Assembly: GCA_003255065.1 (NCBI GenBank)
Contig: QAOA01006617.1
Coordinates: 391,305 to 455,304 of the forward strand
Direction of reading: 5' to 3'
Length of the DNA stretch: 64,000 nucleotides
DNA from: Cercis canadensis
Lineage: Eukaryota > Streptophyta > Magnoliopsida > Fabales > Fabaceae
Part shown: positions 11,358 through 22,900 of the stretch, one piece after another
Position numbering within the stretch: position 1 is the stretch's first letter
Layout of the letters: each line of letters begins with the position of its first letter
Made by a program: the position numbers and the translations under genes
The notes under the pieces: generated by a model
The model's input: only the letters and a program-made list of their open reading frames with translations
The model's database searches: none
Told to the model about the DNA's origin: nothing

Positions 11358-12543
11358 GGCAATTTCACCGAAATAATGTATTTAGATAAATTATTTACAC
11401 AAATTAGACACATTTAAAATTATTTATGTAAAATGAACACTTTTAATTTTTTTTTATTAATATCTAAATTAGAGTGAAATACACTTTTATTAGTGTAAAA
11501 CGTGTATTAAAATATCACACTTTTCCTAAAAATATTTATGAATTTGTCAAATAAATCACGCTTTTCCCCTAAAGTAATAATACTTTGAGCAAATGAACAT
11601 TCAATTTTTGAAAAAAAAAGAGAACATGCTTTATACAAAGGGAAATACGGTTTGGCTTCTTTGATGAACACGCATTGAGTAAAAGCGTGTTCACCAAAGA
11701 AGCCAAACACTTGTTCCATTAAATGGCCAAAGCATGATCTTCTTTGTTGCCCGTTTCTTTCTTAGCACATAGCTGAGTCCAAGACGTTTCCTTCTAATTA
11801 GAGAAAGCTCCCGCTTGATCACTTGAAGCTTTGGATTCTTCTTGTACCGATTAATAATCATGTCTCGTGTTTGTCTTAAATTTCACTAGAAAACAAACGT
11901 ATAGGGTCTTCAAAGTGGGTATTGATAATATAATATTGAGTCCACGACTTCTTTTCCAGCACCACCCCACAACAGCATCTGAATCTGATTGAAGAAGGAT
12001 AAGTTTTTTCTTTTAAAAAAATTCTTTTGGCACGTAAAAAAGATAGGTGCCTGTGTGTGCTTCTGGTTTGGATAATCTCAGCTAAGAAGTAAAACATAAA
12101 AAAAAAAATTTGGCATGTAAAGAAGATCACGCTTTGGCCATTTAAAGAAACACATGTTTGGCTTTTTTGGTAAACACCCATTGGGTAAAAACACGTTCCA
12201 ATGGAACACGCTTTTATCCAATACGTGTTCACCAAATAAGCTAAACCGTATTCCCCTTTATATAAAACGTGTTCTCCTTTTTTTTTAAAAAAAAAAAATC
12301 AAATGTTCATTTACTCAAAGCATGATTAATTTAGGGGGAAAACATGATTTATTTGGCAAAAGCATAAATGATTTTAGGAAAAGCGTGATCTCTTAATACA
12401 CGTTTTATACCAGCAAAATCGTATTTTACTCTGATTCAAATATTAATAAAAAAATTAAAAGTACTCATTTTACATAAATAATTTTAAATATATTCTATTT
12501 ATGTAAATAATTTATCTAAATATATTATTTCAGTGAAATTACC
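11358..12543. mobile_element. MULE-like fold-back MITE, 1186 bp, with 9-bp target duplication
   Basis: The ends read GGCAATTTCACCGAAATAAT on the left and, on the opposite strand, GGTAATTTCACTGAAATAAT on the right. Long inverted arms of several hundred bases continue inward. The direct repeat CCTTTATTA flanks it exactly (11349-11357 and 12544-12552). Both arms are studded with short inverted units built on GAACACGC/GCGTGTTC and AAAAGCGTG. The centre (about 11730-12110) is non-coding. The smaller element at 49471-49863 has nearly the same termini, so this is a family. No transposase is present. Confidence 0.85.
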
Positions 12544-12552
12544 CCTTTATTA

Positions 12553-13129
12553 TGCAGCACATCTAAAGCTATCAATAGTTTACTCTTGTTTACACTACTT
12601 CTAGCAGATCATGATACTCTGCATGTATGTTTCAACTTTCAACATTAGCATATATATATATATAAAGTAGACCCTGTTTTCATCTCAACTTTGAATATGC
12701 TAACCAAGAGCTTGGGAATTTCGAGGCAATGAGAAGATATTTTTATAAATTCGTTAAGCTTGGCAGTTGGCACAAATGGGTCCCTAATTAGAGAGGACAG
12801 CACTTAATTTGTAGCACATGCATGGTCCACACAAATTATTCATTTGTGGTCATAAATGTGATGTATATATTGATGCGACAACCATATAATCCCACACCTT
12901 TCCCCGTTTGCTTTGTCGAAGATTTATGCAAAATTTAACTCTAATATTTTCCTCTTATTAATACGGATGATAATCTTCTTATCTTTGGTTAAAAAGTAAA
13001 AAATGATAACTGCATTTTGATTAAAAAAAACTACTACAGTATAAGAAACTAGAACGACCTTTTTTGCTTGCCAAGGTAATACAAAAAGAAAACTAGAAAA
13101 AGGATTGCAAACAAAAACGAGGATATTTC
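12553..13129. other. AT-rich intergenic DNA, no gene seen
   Basis: It contains a TA microsatellite at about 12650-12664. I could not support any coding or structural feature. Confidence 0.5.
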
Positions 13130-13720
13130 AAGGCTTGAAATATGAATATCAAATAGTTGTTGGCATGTTTATGAGGTTCTTCACAAATAACACCTTGCCA
13201 ACCAGTTCATTTTCATAATAGCAAACAATAAAAAGGTTTCAAATCCTTTAGAACAAAAATGATGTCTTCTCTTAACAAATTGTTTAAATTTAAATTTAAT
13301 CTCTCACAAACTATCTAAACAACTTTTTTTTTTTTTTTTNNNNNNNNNNNTTTTTTTTTTTTTTTCATTATCAAACCATACTTAATGACTTCTGGGCAAA
13401 TTGATGTTAGTTTCAACTTGCAAGATTTGAAGAATGAGAATTGAATATTCAATACTTTATCTAATAATTAATGAAGGTTACGTAAAGAAAAATAGTGTTC
13501 AAACCCTTGAATTCCTTTTCTGTCAGAATAAATATTATTTATTTGATGAGTGAGTGAGTGAGTAATGCAGTGCAGGCAAGAACGTATAGCTGCCAAGAGG
13601 CACCACCACATCAGCCATTGACTCTGCTATTATTAATTGAAACCCCAAACAACTCTTCCTTTACTACTCAAGACACTTTCAGTGACTCTTCAAGTATAGA
13701 GTATAGACTTCTTCAACTTG
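13130..13720. repeat. Non-coding block B1, paralogous to 2777-3200; contains an assembly gap
   Basis: It shares ordered strings with block A1 (TTCACAAATAACACC, AGATTTGAAGAAT, CAAACCCTTGAAT, TTTGATGAGTG, GCAGGCAA, CATTGACT). The gap of eleven Ns at 13340-13350 lies inside a poly-T run and is probably a homopolymer assembly break. No protein is encoded in either copy in a shared frame. Confidence 0.7.
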
Positions 13721-13889
13721 CATCTTCTTATACTATTTTACTTCATATATTAAACTAGAAAGGAAGGAATATATATATTCCTAGTAAAAATGAATAAAGA
13801 GAATATTCTTACTTTTTTGCATTATCTTTATATATACTAGATTGTAACTTCTTCACTCGTGGATGTGGCCAATGATACCTTATTTATCT

Positions 13890-14440
13890 TTTTTAGTACA
13901 TTGAACCTACAACTTTTACTCAAACTCCATCTATCCAGCTACTGAGGTTAAGTTCGAATGGCTCCAAATATGGTATACATTTTTCAAGTTAATGTGCATC
14001 TAGAGGTCACGGATTCTCTGAAAATGACTATTGTTTTATAACACCATCTAAAAATAATAACTTTCGTCTCTTTCTTCCCTACAAATCTGCATAGGACCAG
14101 AACAAAACAAATGTGCCTTTTGAATATAAAATAGAAATCTACACTATCAATTACACATGACTATGTTACCCTTATCAAATTTCAGCCATCAGATATAATT
14201 TTTAATTGGATGTTATACAGTTTCGATAGATCTAATTAAATTCGACAATGTAAAATAAAATCGTGTACAAATAGAAATACTCAATAAAAATAACATCACC
14301 ATTAGCTGCTAACCATTTTGCTTTACGTAATTATCTCAAAGAGTCACTCTGCCATATAAGCTAAATACATATTGAATGCCTAGTTCAATTAATTGACTTA
14401 TCAAATAATGTGATACGTGCCCTTCTGGTCTGCTCTTTGC
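13890..14440. repeat. Non-coding block B2, paralogous to 5400-5830
   Basis: TTTTACTCAAACTCCA, CTCCAAATATGGTATA, CCTACAAATCTG and CAAATGTGCCTTT occur in the same order as in block A2. The block lies about 5 kb upstream of transporter copy B, while its partner lies about 4.2 kb upstream of copy A. The larger spacing is explained by the elements at 9928-10988 and 11358-12543. Confidence 0.7.
14139..14269. mobile_element. 131-bp insertion with 9-bp target duplication (MITE-like)
   Basis: The direct repeat AATAGAAAT flanks the segment (14130-14138 and 14270-14278). The paralogous block A2 lacks it, running straight from CCTTTCGAATATTAAAATAG into CATCACCAT. The outer bases form a short degenerate inverted repeat (CTACACTAT against GTACACGAT). 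The 9-bp duplication suits a Mutator-type element. The insertion is inferred from the filled/empty comparison inside this window. Confidence 0.6.
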
Positions 14441-15864
14441 TGGAGCCTATCAGGTGCTTGCAGGTTAATTACGATTAGAGTAAGTTTAGTATTTACACAC
14501 TAGTTATTTTTATCCTAATTAAATTCACCCTAATTTATATTGGCATAATAGATAGAATTTGAACTTAATTATTCCCACATAATTAAATTTATTAGGTGTA
14601 ATTTATATGAGGTCAAGAGTTTAAGCCTTTATACTATCATGTAATAAAAAAAAAAACTTTTTTGTTTATGTGGTTCTCCTTTTGCTAGCTCAACTAGTTT
14701 AACATAGTGTCCACCATTAGTGTACATTAATAATTTCTCTTATTCTTATATTTCTTCATATTCAATACCTATGAATATATTTAAATTTAATTATACCTAC
14801 CAAAAATTTAATTAAACTCACTTAAAATTTTTATATAACTCAAATTTTATATAATATCTTACATACATAGCTGCTTGTAAATATAGACTTTATTTTATGT
14901 TTTAAGGTTCTTCCTGCTCAACCTACTTGGCTTGGTCTATTATTACTTGTGGCTACGTAACCATAATTAATTTTTGAGATATTACGTGGCCACGAACACA
15001 AACACACACATACGCTGTCAAAGCTGACTAAACTTAAGTGACATATATAGACCTTTCTGCAAATTAAGATCACATTTCAACCTTTGACCTTACAGCAAAT
15101 CTAAGCAGACTAAGCTTTCTAACAAAGATTGCTTACTGAAGAAAGAGTTTTAAGTGATGAAGTAAGTGCCCTAAGAAAAGTAGTTGTTTGTGTAAAGCCC
15201 TAATTTCTTGAATACAGACAACGTGTGCTGAAGTAGGTGATGTAAAATATTATTCCTTAAGCGTATATTCTATACTATTTTTTTTTTTTGTACTTTTAGC
15301 TATGAATCTAGATTCAAATACCAAATTCACAAGCTTTGAGGATGATTTCAGTATTACTCAGTTATAAATAGTTTGATATATTCTATGCTACTCTAGAGCA
15401 TATATATATATATATAAAGTACATATTGGATGATAAGCAGCAACCAAATCATCCTTTAATCATGCAGAAATGAGCGGGTGATGTATAGTGAATACCATAA
15501 TTAACATTTAAATATCACAAAGTAATTATTTAGGGTTTTATTGGTAGAAGGTTTTCTGGTCGAATCTCTGTTTAAAAATATTACAATTGCCTTAAGACAA
15601 GTCATTAATTAAGTGACATAGGATCTGTCTACAATATCAAGTGTTGTCAACAGATTGATTGAAAAAACCACTAAATAAAAGTAATAATTAAACAATAATT
15701 GGTCAAATATCAGCTACTGTTATACTGAGAACTATCAAGCACACGTGATTTGGACTTTGATTACTGATTGCTAACACTAATTTCAACAATATTGATGATA
15801 AAGTCTTCTACAATGAATTGTCCCCTTATGGAAATGAAGCCTGCATTATTCTACAAGGTTTAAT

Positions 15865-16065
15865 GCAGGAAGCAAGAGTAGTCTACACCCTAATATTATT
15901 TTTTTAGCATGTATTATGCAACAAGCAAGAGTAGTAGTCTACACCCTAATATTATTTGTTTTAAGTAGTTTGGTTACGACTTTGAGTTTCAACACAGAAC
16001 CTACAAACTCAGAAAATGACTTTAAAATCACTCAGTTGTTTGGTATCTACACCCTAATATTGCCT
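15865..16065 (+). repeat. Local direct repeats of an AGCAAGAGTAGTCTACACCC unit
   Basis: GCAAGAGTAGTCTACACCCT followed by AATATTATT occurs near 15872. It recurs near 15926 with an extra GTA, and its TCTACACCCTAATATT core returns near 16045. It looks like local duplication by slippage or short tandem duplication with no coding role. Confidence 0.7.
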
Positions 16066-17052
16066 CACTAATAACAACCCTTTTTAATCAAATTAATAGT
16101 TTTTTTTTTCTAATCTAGAGGCAAAGAAAAATATCAAATATTACTTAATATATAAGTGGCTGAAAACAACTTAAACAGCATTTAACAAAATATTAAGTTC
16201 ACTCCTCCATGATCACAATAGGATTTCAATTTCAGGTATCTGAAGGATATATTTTAGTGCACTGGCTAGTAGATGAAAAAATAAATAAAATATGATCATT
16301 TTTGGACCTTTTATAATTTACTTTCGTAACATTTAGTGTTCAACAAAATGTCAACATCTTACACACGTCAATTAAACTGAAAAAAAATTTCCATCCAGCT
16401 CTAAAAATTCAATGGTTTAGTCATTGTTCATAAGGGCATTGTATAATGCTTTAGCTTCGATATCACTCTAGAAATTAAAACTTCGAGTAGGAGACCAAAG
16501 TTGTCCTCTCATGTATGAAGTGGAGCAATTAATTAATGAATTAGAAGAGCTACCATTTATTTATGCATTGAATGTAACTACAAAACACAAGTGTGGCCTT
16601 TTTCTTGTTTGTGTTTTTTTTGATGTTTTGGTTTTTCCTTTTAATAAATTGTTTTAGTCTGAGTTGTATTTTATACACTCTTCTTATTCAAAGGCATATA
16701 TGGTGTTCTAGGGGGTTTATCCATTAGATTCAACCTCTATTTTAGGTAAATCTCAAAATTTTCATATCATATTTTATGTGTTTTGTAAAGATAATACTTC
16801 AGGTAAATTGAGTGTTTAACCTCGCTGCAGCACATTTGATATTTTTCTCTACCATTAAAGATGTTTTGTCGTCGAATGTCAATGACCTCTGTTTTGCCAA
16901 AACCTGAAGTCACACATTTATTCGCCTTTTAGTACATGGAGAAAAATGTATAAGTTTATTTTGAGGTATTAGCTTTTTTGAATTTCAAGAAATATTATAT
17001 TGGGAATTTCATATGGTGTTATTTATTATTGTGTAAGTATTGATTGACTTAA

Positions 17053-17088
17053 TGCAATAAATTTACGTTTTTCATAAAAAAAAAAAAT
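17053..17088 (+). other. AATAAA followed by a poly-A tract, retroposon-like 3' end
   Basis: AATAAA is followed about 18 bases later by a run of twelve or more A residues, as expected at the 3' end of a reverse-transcribed insertion. Upstream text from about 16600 has UTR-like T-rich character but no recognisable protein. No target-site duplication was found, so a chance poly-A tract remains possible. Confidence 0.3.
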
Positions 17089-18337
17089 GTGTGAAACTCT
17101 TTGGAGAGCTGGAATATTATGGTTATTTAGTGGTTAAGAAAAGTCAGTATTGATTGGCATTGAGCACTATATGTTTTTGGAGATCTATATATTCTATTTA
17201 AGGGATAAATTTATAACAGTTTTTAAAAATTTATCTTCTATAAAAAGTTATTTAACATTATAAATATTTAAGTTTTATACGTGGTGTAAATGAATCTCTA
17301 ACTTTTATATACATATGCGAAGATTTCCTTTGTTGATTTTAAATATGCCTGTAAGATGCTCTTTCTAGAAATTTTGGCTTCATGAGTCAATGCCATAATT
17401 CCTACGGAACCAAAATTTTCAAAAGCTAATATGCATGGAACATCGTTAGGGGACCAGCAAGACTTAATATTACTAGATATCTATATTGCCCAATGCGCCC
17501 ATGCTTATCAAACTTGATATACAACTCAAAAATCCTTTCACTTTTTAACCTTCATATATCACTGAATTCTTATTATAGATTATAATGGTATCTCAGAAAC
17601 AAGTGCAATGCCCAATGTACCATCTAAATTAGATAAATCTCAGAAACAAGTGCATCTCACATCATTTTTAGTCAAGAAAAAGAATAAAAAATAAATAAAT
17701 TTATCCTTGTCTTAATTATTTTGTTAATAGGAAACGCATTTATAATTTACTCAGCAATAAATTAACGGTTTACACAATCCCCCTTCATGTTTGTGGAGCT
17801 CTTGTCTCTGCTTGATTTTTTTCTTCAAGACAAGAAATAATAAATAAAACCTTGGATATTGGAGCAAACCAATTTACATAAACTCTTGTCTTTAATGCGT
17901 TAATATTTTTCGATCACAGATATATGATAGGTCCAACTGCGCAAGCAGATGTAGAAGCCGAAGCTTGATGATTTTGGTGCCATATATGTTATATCATGTA
18001 TAAGGCAAGCTGACCTAATGGGTCATTTCCCTAACAAGTTAGGCGTTGTATACTCCAAATCTGTCGCAATTTGCATTCAAGAAAGTCTTCAAGAAAAAAA
18101 AAAAAAAAAAGTAGGTCTGAAACTGAAAGATGAGCAAAGAATATTCAAGCAAGGCTAGCGCTGGCTGGTCAAACAAAGGCATCATAAGTAAGCTCCTCCA
18201 CTTTTCAACACTCTCACGCCAGCATGAGCTGCTACTTTATTTCGATTATAGATCCAATATTGAAAGAAAAATCCTTTTACTAATTGGACTTTTCTCAAAT
18301 AAGGGGCGCTATCCTGCACTACTCTCCATATGTAACA

Positions 18338-18537
18338 TAAGTTGCGTTTGGTATTTTTTTTTTTCACTATTTTGATTCTACATTGTATTATATTGATATA
18401 GTTTATATAATTTAAATTTACTTAAATTTTTTTAGTATTGTCTAGATATTAATTTAGTAAGAATTTAAATTGTGTCAATTGTACCAATATAATATTGCAT
18501 ATAACCAAAATAATGTAAAAAAAAAATACCAAACATG
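18338..18537. mobile_element. Small MITE candidate, about 200 bp
   Basis: GCGTTTGGTATTTTTTTTTT at the left is mirrored at the right (ATGTTTGGTATTTTTTTTTA on the opposite strand), with further inverted matches inward (TTATATTG, TTTAAATT). No convincing target duplication could be read, so the class is open. Confidence 0.5.
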
Positions 18538-19559
18538 ATGTCTGAGAGATGTAGCATACACAACCCGCTCAAAAACATATATGAATAGGCGTTTAGGGTA
18601 TTTTCAACTGGTATTGAGTTCACATCGATGGATATTAAGTGTCATATTTTGGATTCCATATATTTATATTAAAGTATTTGATTCTAACCTCCAAAGTTTG
18701 CTTGATGATGATATAATAAATTTATTTAAGCTAGTTATTATTTGAATCTTGGGGTTAAGACCCAGGAAAATTTTTCCTTTTAATACACCAAGTCAATATT
18801 AGGGTGCATCCTTAAGATTGCCTGAAAATAAACTTATCTTAGTACATGAAAACTAGCTTAAAAATATCTTTACCGTTAAAACCAAAAGAAAAAAAAAAAA
18901 GTATTTGATTCCAAAGTATATTACATACTTGTATTTAAAACGTTGGTATACTAAATATCTTCATACTTTTACATAACTACCAAAAAATAAAACAAAACTT
19001 GTTTATATGTTCTTAAAAAAAAAGAGCAATGCTATTAGCTGTGGCTAATAATTGAACGACTAGGATGGTTTGTAGACCCTTGCTTGCATATGGTTTAATC
19101 GAATTAGTTTCTAGAGTGTTGGGTCTTGATGTGCTCTTCATATTTGTCATATGAAATCAATTTAATCTCAAACACGGTGTTCATAAGGTTAGTCACAAAT
19201 TTATTTTGGTGAAGATTTTACCATTTCAGCATTTCTAGTGATTACCTGCAAATCTAAATATTATCTATGACTTAAAAAAAATAAGAAACGTGTCTTTTGA
19301 ACTTTAATTTAGTTTTTAATAGCTATCAATTCCATGGCAAGACAAATCTCATAAAAAAAATAGGTCATGCAAATAAAATCATTGCAATTAATTAAATTGA
19401 AATTGGATATTAAATAAATAAAATATATTTTATATACTTCAATTATAGAACAAACATGAAAATGTCCCTTAATTCATACTCAACTTAGGAAAAAACTTCT
19501 AATAAATTAAGTTAGATGCACAATTATAACTGTCACAAAAATTCAGCAAAACAAGGCTA

Positions 19560-19929
19560 AGGAAGAGGCCAAGAACCGGAAAAATCACCAAGGATCCAAA
19601 TTGCTAAGTTGCGCTAAAAAAGTTGGATAGAAACCAGAAAAGGAACCGCTTCCATGCTAAGGACAGTATAAATTTGACCAATTCCACAAGTTTTAATTTA
19701 CTGCAAAACAATCTGGCTTGCATTTGAAAGAGCCGTAGTCTGTGTCAAGCATATAGGACTCTGTAAACTGGAATTCGCACGATCTGAACAAAGATACAAA
19801 CTGACAAATCCATGAAACTACATCAGTCCAACTGTAAAACTAAAACATCAACATCCTACATTCCGGAAACTAGGTAACTAGTGTGGCTTCTAGATTTCAC
19901 AGTCAGATGAATAAACTAACTGGAAACAA
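19560..19929 (-). other. Probable 3' untranslated region of the RZ-1-like gene
   Basis: This less AT-rich stretch lies directly downstream, on the minus strand, of the stop codon at 19930-19932. It has no other gene, and its extent is inferred from composition only. Confidence 0.4.
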
Positions 19930-22900
19930 TTAATATCTATCAAACGAAGATTGGCGACCACCCCTGCTTGGACGGTCATAAGGACCAGCCCTTTCCCTAT
20001 AACTCCTTCCTTCCTCTCGTGCTGGCATTCCACTTCCATACCTATCGGTACCTCCTCGTGGACCACCATACCTATCATAGCCTCTATCTTTGCCATAACC
20101 ATTTTGTGGGTAACGATCTGAAGCACCGTATCTATCACTTGCAAAGCGATCCCCACTAGCTTGATACCTGCACAGTTTTGATAAAGGCATCTAAGACAAT
20201 CATGCATATACAAAATTGAGAGGTCACTGCTCCATTTCAGACGAGACTCGATCAAATGTTTAATTGTTTATGCACTCGGCATGCTTTTTACATGCAGTAA
20301 AATTTGATTCAATGGCCACAATTCATTGTAAGGTTTGAAAATCATGGTAAAAGCACCACTGAATGTCATTACTAGAAAACATAAACCTTGTATACCTGTC
20401 ACTAGCATAGCGATCACGGCTGCCATATTTGTGATCCCGGCTGTCAAAGCGATCCCTATCTCCATAACGTCCTCCATCATATCGATCATCAGCATATCGA
20501 TCACGTTCACCAAGGCGGTCCCCACGGCCACCAGCACCTCCAAACCTAGGACGCGAAGAAAATGAGCCACCACCTCCACCACGACCACCTCCTGCCAAAG
20601 GACAATCTCGAGCCCAGTGACCTGGACGCCCACACTTGAAGCAATCATCCTGTCCTACCCTGTCTCCCACCCCATAGCTTCCCCTACCACCCGATGAGTA
20701 GCCACCCCTGTAACCATGGTCTAAATCATCTCCCCCCATTTTGGGCTGGGCCTTATTGACAGTAATGATGCGGTCACCAAACTCTCGTCCATGCATTTCC
20801 TTGATTGCATCCTCCATTCCCCTACGATCTGCATATGTAATAAACCCAAATCCACGTGGCCGGCCAGTTTCTCTCTCCATCATGATCTACAGGAAAAATC
20901 ATTAACCTCATGCCAAGCAATAGCATATGCAAGTAATGCTAACACTATTTAATGACATTTGTGATAACAAACAATAGCAATGCTACAATTAAGCAAAATC
21001 AGTATTGTAAGATTACTGGAAGAGATTAGTTGAGCACAATATACAGAAAACATTTAATGGGGATGGATGGCAGGCTAGGCAAGTACAACTAGATAAGAAA
21101 AAGTGAGTTACAGGGGATTTTGGTCCATAATGCATAATAATAAATAAAATTGGGCAAGCTACTCTAAATCATACAGCATTAAAACTACAAATAATTTACA
21201 AAGTGAAGACATGCAAGAAAACAAAAAGACAAAAGGAAAACCATGGCCATCAACTACCCTTCAAAGAACCCATTGTAATTAATTGATCACAAGTTAATTG
21301 ACCACAATATTTATATACCAATTTATTAGAATCATCCATGAGCTACAGCCGTTAATGCTGCCCACAATCTGTTCTTTTAATCATTGTGAGTTTCCACCAA
21401 GACTCCATCCCCACTGAAAAGAATCCTCAAACAGTAACAGGGTGGATCTCAATTCACCAAGTCATGTATTAGTTACTAACAACCCCTCACCCAGAACCCC
21501 AACCAACCAAAAGCAGAAAGATAGAAGCACATGAAAAAGCGATTAAACAAACAATTGCCACATAGTCTACTACCCAAAATAATGAAAGCCAGTGAAAAGA
21601 TGCATTTAGATAAACATGCATCTGTAGCATTAGCAGTCATTCAATTTAAAATATATGATGGCTCTACACATAAAAGGGGATCATCTAATTGCAGAAAATT
21701 GTGCATTGAATAATTAGTTTCAATATTTTATTTAAAAGATGATTCATCAGATTAACAAAAAGTGACACATGCAGGCAGCATTAAAACATAAATTTTTTAA
21801 CCAAACAACTTACTTTCTCTTTGTTACAATCATAATGCAGCAGAATGTTTTTCACATAGCTAAGCGTTTCAGAAGAATCCCAAGCCCATGCATGTCTGAC
21901 ATCTGACAACAAAATATCTCTTACAACAATTACTTCCACAATCTGGGCTAGAATTTCAGCTTATTCCATACCGCTTCATTACTTCATTGACTGACCTTTA
22001 AACACCTAATCCCTCAACAATATATTAACATCTGACTTAAACAATCAAAAGCTCTGTATTATATTGGGTATTATTATTTTCCCACTGAGAAGCACTAAAA
22101 TCTTAACAATGTGTAGCCAGAAAGGAACAATATATCATGGAAATCCAAGTTTTGCTTTCAATCCAGTAGTCACCAGACCACCATTCTGTCCCAAATCCAA
22201 TTTTATGATAAGTACAACATCAGATATCTCTTCAAAACAAAACCTCTTTGGCAGCAATTAATTTTCCAAACTCCTGAATAACAACATGCAAGACAAAGGT
22301 ATAGTATTGACTGCATTCATTCTGAAGTCACGAATCAAACTTTTTATGTCATTCTGCTGCCTTCTTCAGTGACTTATTCAAAACAGCAACAATGTAACCG
22401 AAAATCAATCCTATGCAGCAATAATCCCGAATAAATTTGTGAGATAAAACCGTTGTATCAACTCTACTGATACTGGCAATTACATGTCCAACAATTTATG
22501 CAATTCTGCTGCCTCTTTGGTGACTTAATCCACCAGCAATGTGACAGAAAATCAACTTATGCAGCAATGAGATGGGTACTTTATCTAGTAAAACACTGAC
22601 AAAAGCAGCGGCAGTCAAAACCAAAGAAAACCTCTCCAACCAATCAATTCTATTCAATGTTGATAGAAATGCCTAAATCAATCCAACATTGTTAGCTGTA
22701 ATAGGCATGCCAACTGGTGATACACAGTATATCATCATGAAGAAAGGGGGGGAAAAAACTACTGAGCGGCAATTGACTACCATCCCAATGATCCAGATTT
22801 GAACAATTTGACCTCTCCAGCATTCAGGAGACCCACGGACCGTGCAATGGTGCAGTGAAAACCTGCTGAAAATGCATAATCATATCCACAGGTTTTGGAT

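Larger units (their letters stand above)
14441..19559. other. Long gene-free AT-rich stretch
   Basis: I see no credible coding sequence on either strand over about 5 kb. It holds microsatellites (TA at about 15400-15415), the local repeats at 15865-16065, a retroposon-like poly-A tail at 17053-17088 and a small MITE candidate at 18338-18537. The short open frames near 18130-18375 have no recognisable domain and no splice context. Confidence 0.6.

Noticed and set aside
18130-18375. Overlapping 81- and 61-codon frames on opposite strands
   Set aside because: There is no recognisable motif and no supporting promoter or splice signals, and they run into the MITE-like segment.
22064-22261. 65-codon frame in the RZ-1-like intron
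   Set aside because: It is on the strand opposite the host gene, with no domain and no flanking splice or promoter evidence.
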